Below, one piece after another: positions 58,256-64,000 of a DNA stretch of 64,000 nucleotides. The stretch's first letter is position 1. Every line of letters starts with the position of its first letter. The stretch comes from Hydrangea macrophylla (taxonomy: Eukaryota; Streptophyta; Magnoliopsida; Cornales; Hydrangeaceae): positions 83,204,871 to 83,268,870 of the forward strand of contig CM066994.1 of the NCBI GenBank assembly GCA_033977485.1. Direction: 5' to 3'. Both the position numbers and the translations under genes were made by a program. The notes below the pieces were generated by a model, which had not been told where the DNA came from, did not search any database, and saw nothing but the letters and a program-made list of their open reading frames with translations.

Positions 58256-58921
58256 TGATGATGCCAGAAATTGGTAAGAGTAAAGTAGAGCAATTTTAGG
58301 AGAGAGAGAAAGTGAGAGACTATTTTTTGTATGTGGTTCAGCCCTGTTAATGAAGGTACCTACGTCCACGTGTGTGTCTGAGCACGTTCACTAGCAGATC
58401 ACCGGCGGGCCTGGTGAGCCAACAAAGAGGGGCGACACTACCAGTAATACCGGCCGGGTGTATGCGTACAATGGTGAATTTTTATAGAGGTGCTGTGTAG
58501 ACTACAGAATTGGCGGCCCCTTCAATGGGGGGTGAGAGGTCTCTTTTATAGATGTAAGAGACCTACTCATACATGGATAAGGAAATATAATCCTATTAAT
58601 ATAGATTGACATTAATTATGGGGATTTCCTAATTGGATTAGGAAATAGTGTGCACTTTCCAATAGTCTTCTAGCTTGAGTAGGAAACTGCCCGTAATGCT
58701 CGGGATCACGTCTGTGAAGCTCGGGATCATGCTTTTGGGCCCGGATGGGCTGTTCCCGCGGTGGGATGTGCCTGTGCAGTTTTCCCGACCTGTTGGCCGG
58801 GTCGTAGATGAACTGCTCGGGCTGATGCTTCTGTGGAGTTGTGCATGATTTGCCCCGGGCATGAACTGACTGCTGATTTGAACCGCTCGGTCATAGGATA
58901 GAGCCAAATTTGGGTGTATCA
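58256..58921 (-). repeat. 5' LTR (666 bp) of the one-LTR element
   Basis: Minus-strand ends are TGATACACCC and GCATCATCA. A minus-strand TATAAAAG lies at about 58560-58553. Upstream of it (higher coordinates) are GC-rich units GATCCCGAGC, CCGCGGG and GCCCGGGGC. Confidence 0.8.
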
Positions 58922-59777
58922 GTCTCTAATCCATCTAAGATGGGTGAATTTAGACCGATCTCCTGTTGCAATACTGTTTATAAATGTATATCTAAGATTA
59001 TTGCTAGTACGCTTCAAATGATCCTTCCTAATTTTATTGATCAAGGCCAGTCTACTTTTATTAAAGGAAGGAAGATCAGTGATAATGTTCTTCTTGCCCA
59101 AGACATTAAGCGAGATTATCATAAACAGAAGTGTAAGACTAGAGTTGCAGCTAAGGTGGATATTATGAAGGCTTCTGATAGTATTAGTTGGCATTTTCTT
59201 ATTGATTTACTTAATGTGCTTGGTTTCCACATAACCTAAAGAAATGGATTAGAGCATGTGTTATACTACCCCTAGATATTCTATCAACTTTAATGGTGAA
59301 TCTGTGGGTTACTTTGATGGTGCTAAAGGATTAAGATAATGTGATCTATCTCTCCCTACTTATTTGTTATCATTATGGACACCTTGAGCCAACTTCTACA
59401 TAATAATCATAGAGAATCTTTTACTTATCATTGGAAATGTGATAAGTTAAAAACCTCACACCTCTCCTTTGCTAATGATCTTCTTCTCTTTTTCAATGGG
59501 GATGTTGATTCTGCCAACTTGGTTAGACTTACTCCAAACCAATTCTTTAACTTAACTGGCTTACAATCCAACAATGCTAAAAGTTGTCTTTTTTTTTTTT
59601 TCCCCCTCAAATGTCGAGGGTGATATGATTGATGATATTGTTAATATTCTTCATTTTAACCAAGGCATTCTCCCCATTAGATATCTTGGAGTTCATCTTA
59701 TTACTTCAAAACTTAGGAAACAAGATTGTGAGGGTTTGGTTAATAAAATATGTGCTAGAGTTAACTCTTGGAAATCT
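58922..59777 (+). pseudogene. L1-type LINE reverse transcriptase, right part
   Basis: The frame resumes as SNPSKMGEFRPISCCNTVYK, then DQGQSTFIKGRKISDNVLLA, then VDIMKASDSISWHFL, then a stop at about 59237. Later pieces include HLSFANDLLLF (near 59458), with Asn replacing the first catalytic Asp of FADD, then RYLGVHL and INSW-like VNSWKSKDL (near 59760). Several frameshifts and stops are present. A new element-like sequence (tctgtttggtaaccatttcgg) begins at about 59780 and ends the LINE. Confidence 0.85.
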
Positions 59778-59964
59778 AAGGATCTGTTTGGTAACCATTT
59801 CGGTTTTTTTATTTATTTATTTTATTTTAATGGCAATAAAAAGAAGCATTTGGTAAACTTAATTTTGTTTTTTTTTTTTTTTCAAAAAATAAATTTTAAA
59901 AAAGGGGCCAAAAATGAAAACAAAAATAAGTAGCTTCTTCCAAAAAAAGCAAAATCAATTTTGG
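59778..59964. other. AT-rich MITE-like end with poly-T
   Basis: gatctgtttggtaaccattt and a T-rich stretch resemble the start of common plant MITEs; the partner end was not located. Poly-T of 17 lies near 59866-59882. Confidence 0.4.
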
Positions 59965-60945
59965 TATCCAAATTACTATTTTGCCCTTACAAATTTTAAA
60001 AGCGGTAACTGTTTAAGATTAAACCAAAATTGAAAGTCGTCAGAACTTATAAACTTGTACTTTGCTAGGACCAAAAAAGTATATAAACACAAAATGACCA
60101 AATTGCCCTTAGATCTTACATTTAATAAATTTTAAAAAAAAATCAAATCTTTAAAATAACACAAGGTGTCATATTCAAAAGTTATTCGAGGTTCTGAATT
60201 TAATGGAGGGGTCCATTTGGTCTGAATCTATTTGTAAAATGGCTAGTTTGCCCTTCATACTTCAAAATGCCATAACTTATTAAGACTAAACTAGAATTGA
60301 ACGACGTCAGAGCCTGTGAACTCATATTTAAGATAAAGAACATTTGGGACCTAAAAAATACATATATGGTAAAATGACCAAATTGCCCTTGGGGTTTACA
60401 TAAACGAAGTTAACATTGTTAAAGTCTTCAAATAATATGGAGTGACCTACCCTTAGGGTTTTCAACATTTTAGATCCAATGGTAGGGTCCATTTGGCCTG
60501 CATATATTTGTAAAATGACTATTTTGCCCTTAAAACTTTAAAATGCCATAACTTGTTAAAATAAAATCAGAATTTAACATCGTCAAAGCCCGTGAACTCA
60601 TATTATTATGAAGAACATTTTGGAACCTATAAAGTATATAGATTGTAAAATTACCAAATTACCCTTGGGACTTACATATGAAAAGTTAACATTGTTAAAG
60701 TCGTCAAATGATACCGAGTGAGCTATCTGTAGGTTTTTTGACGTTCTGGATCCAATGGTAGTAGGGTCCATTTGGCCTGAATATATTTATAAAATGACTA
60801 TTTTGCCTTTCAAACTTCAAAATACCATAACTTGTTAAACCTAAACTATAATTAAACACCATCAGAGCCTGTGAGCTCATATTTAAGATGAAGAACATTT
60901 GTAACCTAAAAAGTAGTTCGTAAAATGACCAAAATGCCTGACAAG
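59965..60945. repeat. About 3.5 tandem copies of a 277-bp unit
   Basis: The phrase aaatgaccaaattgccctt recurs at 60093, 60371, 60648 and, as aaatgaccaaaatgcctg, at 60925, so the period is 277-278 bp. Each unit also has gggtccatttggcctgaat, attttgccctt and ccataacttgttaa. The first unit is incomplete. There is no coding capacity. Copies differ by perhaps 10-15 percent. Confidence 0.85.
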
Positions 60946-61317
60946 CGGGGGTATTTGTAAAATACAACCGCGCTATGAGAAGGAAATACACTGATTTAGT
61001 TTACTACTCACTGTTTTATCTGCAGTTTGTGTTATAATGCCAGCTTTTATACAATGTGATAAATCTATGATAAGTTTGTGTATTAGTTATTGTTTTGTGC
61101 AGAGATGCTGCTGTGTTGTGATCAGGACTGAATAATAGGATAAAAAGGAAAGCTTGATTATGAGCAAGGCAATTCAAGATGAAAGTGGAGTTCGAGCGAT
61201 CGAAGAATCCTCAAGCGATCGAGGTTTAGATCGATCGAAGTCTGTTCAAGCGCTCGAATAACTCATATGTTTGAGCGATCGAGTGAAGTTCGATCGATCG
61301 AATATGCCCTTTATTAG
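60946..61317. other. Unassigned stretch ending at the second Tat/Ogre-like copy
   Basis: LTR-like AT-rich sequence without a gene, ending with the CGATCGA palindrome cluster. The element it belongs to could not be delimited. Confidence 0.4.
61191..61303. repeat. CGATCGA palindrome cluster
   Basis: Six units in about 110 bp: TTCGAGCGATCGAAG, CAAGCGATCGAGG, AGATCGATCGAAG, CAAGCGCTCGAA, TGAGCGATCGAG and the perfect palindrome TTCGATCGATCGAA (61289-61302). Spacing is about 16-28 bp. It resembles the GATCGATC array at 12826 in style but not in flanks. Confidence 0.85.
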
Positions 61318-61489
61318 ATATGATTCCCAAGGCAATCACTCACATGTGATTACATTGAGTTGACTTGCCTAGGCACCATGATAAGGTTGTCTGCTCCATG
61401 CTCACAAAGATATACACCACAAACCTTGTTTGTTGGTCCTAAGATATAGGAGTATGAAAACTTGCTAGACAATATGATCACCATCATCA

Positions 61490-62250
61490 CATGCTCCTGT
61501 CAGATATATCAGTTTCTCCCAGAAACTCAAATTTCCCAATTTCTCCCAAAAACTCTACCCAGATATACCAGTTTCTCTCAGAAACTCTGTCCAAATCCCC
61601 CAGATTACCCAGAAATCTCAGTTTCTCCCAGAAACTCCGATATACTTGTTTCTCCCAGAAACTCTGTCCAACTTAACCAAATATACCTGTTTTCCCAGAA
61701 GCTCTGTCCAAATCTCCCAGATTTCCCAAAAATCCCAGCAACTCCGTCCAAACTTCCCAGAAATGTCTAGATATACCAGTTTCTCCCAAAAATTCTGATT
61801 TCCCAGTTTCTCCCAGAAGCTCTATCTAATCAGCCTAGATTTTCCAGAAATCCCCGTTTATCCTAGAAACCTTGGAACCCCTGCTTTTCCCAGAAACCTT
61901 TCCCAATTTACCAATTTCTCCCAGAAATTCTGAATTCCCAGTTTTTCCCAGAAGCTCTATCCAATCTGCCTAGAAATCCCTGTTTATCCCAGAAACCTTA
62001 AAATCCCTACTTTTTCCATAAACCTTTCCCATTTTACCTTGTTTCTCCCAGAAACTCTAGTTTTGCAGTTCCCCCCCAGAAACTCTGCCCAACTCACCCA
62101 AAAATACCTGTTTCTTTTAAAAACTTTATCGAAATCACCTATATTTCCCAGAAATCCCTATTTCCTAGAGACATTGCTAAAATTCACCCAGATTTCCCAA
62201 AAATCTCTACTTATAAAATTTCCCAGATTCTCATTCCTCAAAGAGCAAAC
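61490..62250. repeat. Expanded TTTCTCCCAGAAACTCTG repeat
   Basis: More than fifteen degenerate units of 30-60 bp share tttctcccagaaactctg, with interspersed cagatttcccagaaatcc. The corresponding array in the first copy (8215-8620) is about half as long. Open frames here are repeat artefacts. Confidence 0.8.
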
Positions 62251-62734
62251 CTGTCTTCCTCACCCTCTCCATGATGGCGATCATCCTAGAAAGAAAAGTT
62301 AGCACACTGTGTATGATTAGGACCTTACTTGCTTAACTGCTATATGCTAGAAGTAGGGGCATCATATAAATTAGGGCTTGTATCCGCATGCTTATCTCAT
62401 ATGCATACACAATTCGTGTCAGCCTACATACACGCGCATCTTGTCAGTCTCACATGTGTCAATCCTACACATCAAATGCATACATGTCATCATCCTCACT
62501 CATCTCAATCATTTTAAAGAAGTCGTATACATACTGCAACTGTCATCGGTTCGCATTGATAAATTCTTCAAAATTTTGATCATCTCTCCCCACTAAGAGT
62601 CCATAAGAAGTATTTTGCACCTTTGTCGATTTGGGATTTTACTTCTATCTTAGTCCCAGATAAGGACACTTTTGTACCTCATTGGATTCATTGTCTTGTT
62701 TGTGGACTGGCCCAGACCATCATAAACCCATCAA

Positions 62735-62894
62735 GGCCCAGGCCATGACACCGACGGCCGCATTCGCCTTCGCCATGATATCCAAGACCTCATCGGTCGA
62801 AAAATCATCGAGCCATCGCCCATCTAACCTTATATCAACCAAAAAACCCCTGGCTTCATCGAACCTAAAACCCCTGGCTCATCTGTTCAAATGA
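62735..62894 (+). pseudogene. Gag scrap of the second Tat/Ogre-like copy
   Basis: Only the sequence corresponding to the start (around 7790-7740) and the end of the gag remnant (around 7320-7170) is left, joined near 62735. Nearly all of the coding part, including the zinc-like motif, is deleted. Confidence 0.6.
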
Positions 62895-63758
62895 TCCCCT
62901 TTCGCTAAGGCTCTTAAATGTTGAACTTGTGCAAGTGAAGTTGTGGTGTTTAGGACTTTTGCTAGCAAAGAAAAAGAGGACGCTCTTTAAAAAAAAGAAG
63001 GAATAAGCGAGTCACTGTGACACTCCATTTGAGACCAAGTCGAGTATGTTCTATGTTTTGAGTTTATTTCAAGTTTGGTCTTGTAGTTGAGTCTGTCTGT
63101 CATTGAGTTGTTATGGGTCTGTGTCGAGTAATGTAATCCCTCTCTAATGGAATGAAATCTCATTTTGCTTAACCTGATGTGTCTAGTCATAAATGTATGA
63201 ATCGCTGAACTGAAGTGTCACTTTTCAAATTACCATGGATATTACTATGCTAAAAAAATTCTTTTACATCAAAAAAAAAAAAAAAGAATCCTGAAAAGGT
63301 CAAAGTCAATTCCGTGCTAACGCCGATGAAGAGCCAAGAATTGAATAGTCTTACTTTAAGAATTTCAAAGATAATTTTTCTCAAATCTTGAAAAGACATA
63401 CTTGAAACTGACTTGGGACTTACCCAACACCTTTTTTCACCATTTCAAAGCCTTGGGCCCAACCCAATTGATAGCCATGCAATTCAGTGCAGACTTAGTC
63501 CTAGATGGTAGCCAAACATTTCAGTGAGTTTCATCTCTACTTTCAAAAAAAAAAAATAATCAAAAGAAAAGAAGAAGAAAAGAAAAAGAAAAAGAAAAAG
63601 AAAACCTCGCTAGGTTGAAAACCCGAAAAGGCGCCTAGGCAAAAGTTAGAGCTGAAAAGGTATTGATTTCCAAGATCTGACCCTAGCTAGTCAAAATGAT
63701 GGACAAAATGAAAGAAAGAAAATTTTGGTGATATAGGGAATTGTACACTTCAAGGTAC

Positions 63759-64000
63759 TGTTAGGGATATATACTAAAAGCCATACTTTATGTAGTTGAT
63801 TTATTATTCATTTAATAAAATCAGTTAATCCATTTTTATGAGAATCTTTGTGGGCAATATTTGTATTATATTGTTTATTTAATATTATGCATGTGTGTCT
63901 TTCATTCTACATAGTAGGTGGTTCGGTGTGTAGAGTTTGGCTTACACACGGAAGATCAGACCATCGGATCTTATAGAATGTAAGATTTTGGTTTACAGTC
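63759..64000 (+). mobile_element. Edge of a copia-type LTR, runs off the right end
   Basis: TGTTAGGGATATATACTAAA interrupts the Tat/Ogre-like tail after caaggtac; at 6288-6302 of the other copy the uninterrupted sequence (gatgtaccttg) is seen. The TGTTAGG start and AT-rich follow-on are typical of plant Ty1/copia LTRs. The other end and any target duplication are outside the window. Confidence 0.65.

Larger units (their letters stand above)
55894..58921 (-). mobile_element. Tat-lineage gag-only LTR element with one LTR and target duplication GTCTC
   Basis: It is inserted in the L1 LINE; GTCTC occurs at 55889-55893 and 58922-58926, and the LINE frame rejoins exactly across it. On the minus strand: LTR 58921-58256 (TGATACACCC...GCATCATCA), primer site TGGCGCCGTCTGTGGGAA (58252-58235), gag from 58193, then a non-coding tail with CCCGAGGTC repeats to 55894. 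No polymerase and no 3' LTR are found. The left end (TACTGACTG) does not match the LTR. Confidence 0.85.
61318..63758 (+). mobile_element. Second, partial copy of the Tat/Ogre-like element (plus strand)
   Basis: It is the inverted counterpart of roughly 8800 to 6265. The order is ATGTGATTACATTGAGTTGA-type leader (61350), expanded TTTCTCCCAGAAACT repeats (61490-62250), the segment matching 8180-7900 (62290-62590), a gag scrap, and the tail through cctaggcaaaagttagagct (63640). No LTR is attached at the left end. The right end is cut by a copia-type LTR at 63759. Confidence 0.85.

Noticed and set aside
61462..62302. Pro/Ser/Asn-rich plus-strand frames
   Set aside because: They follow the TTTCTCCCAGAAACT repeat in different frames; no start or domain is supported.

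Overview
The window looks like nuclear DNA of a large-genome flowering plant, probably a eudicot. The evidence is one intron-rich plant gene, long AT-rich intergenic stretches, and dense nested plant transposons (Ty3/gypsy Tat, Athila and Tekay-like elements, a copia LTR edge, RTE and L1 LINEs, a Mutator-like element, hAT-like and Tourist-like elements). I cannot name the species. No rRNA, tRNA or CRISPR locus was seen.

The one intact host gene is a 20S proteasome beta-2 subunit (PBB type, 41734-53497, + strand). Its eight coding exons join in phase to a 271-residue protein with the propeptide cleavage site, catalytic Thr, Asp and Lys all present. Its first coding intron is about 7.5 kb and is filled with hAT-like and Tourist-like elements plus a nested MULE-derived MITE. 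Intron 7 holds another hAT-like element with an exact 8-bp target duplication.

Layout: 1-12487 is a Tat/Ogre-like gag-only LTR element on the minus strand, interrupted by a 3.3-kb solo LTR of its own kind with a 5-bp target duplication. 12488-14237 is an inverted, truncated Tekay-like LTR. 15163-33462 is a Tekay-like element with 3.4-kb LTRs; its 5' LTR is split by a complete Athila-like element (16512-24264, target duplication ATGAC). 33660-41321 is a Mutator-like element with a decayed transposase, a plant-mobile-domain (MAIN-like) gene and a Myb/SANT-like fragment; its right end lies in the proximal promoter of the proteasome gene. Downstream of that gene are an RTE LINE (54466-55650), an L1 LINE split by a one-LTR gag-only element (55894-58921, target duplication GTCTC), a 277-bp tandem repeat (59965-60945), a second partial Tat/Ogre-like copy (61318-63758) and the edge of a copia-type LTR.

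The most unusual signals are these. (i) Five copies of a motif matching the 3' end of initiator tRNA-Met, complementary to the element's own primer binding site, lie in each Tekay-like LTR. (ii) Clusters of short GC-rich palindromes, different in sequence for each family, lie in otherwise AT-rich LTRs. (iii) A gag frame is interrupted only by TAG codons. (iv) An LTR element has a target duplication but only one LTR. (v) A 134-bp snap-back repeat lies inside the Athila-like element. All four LTR families seen internally lack an intact reverse transcriptase, so they are non-autonomous as they stand.
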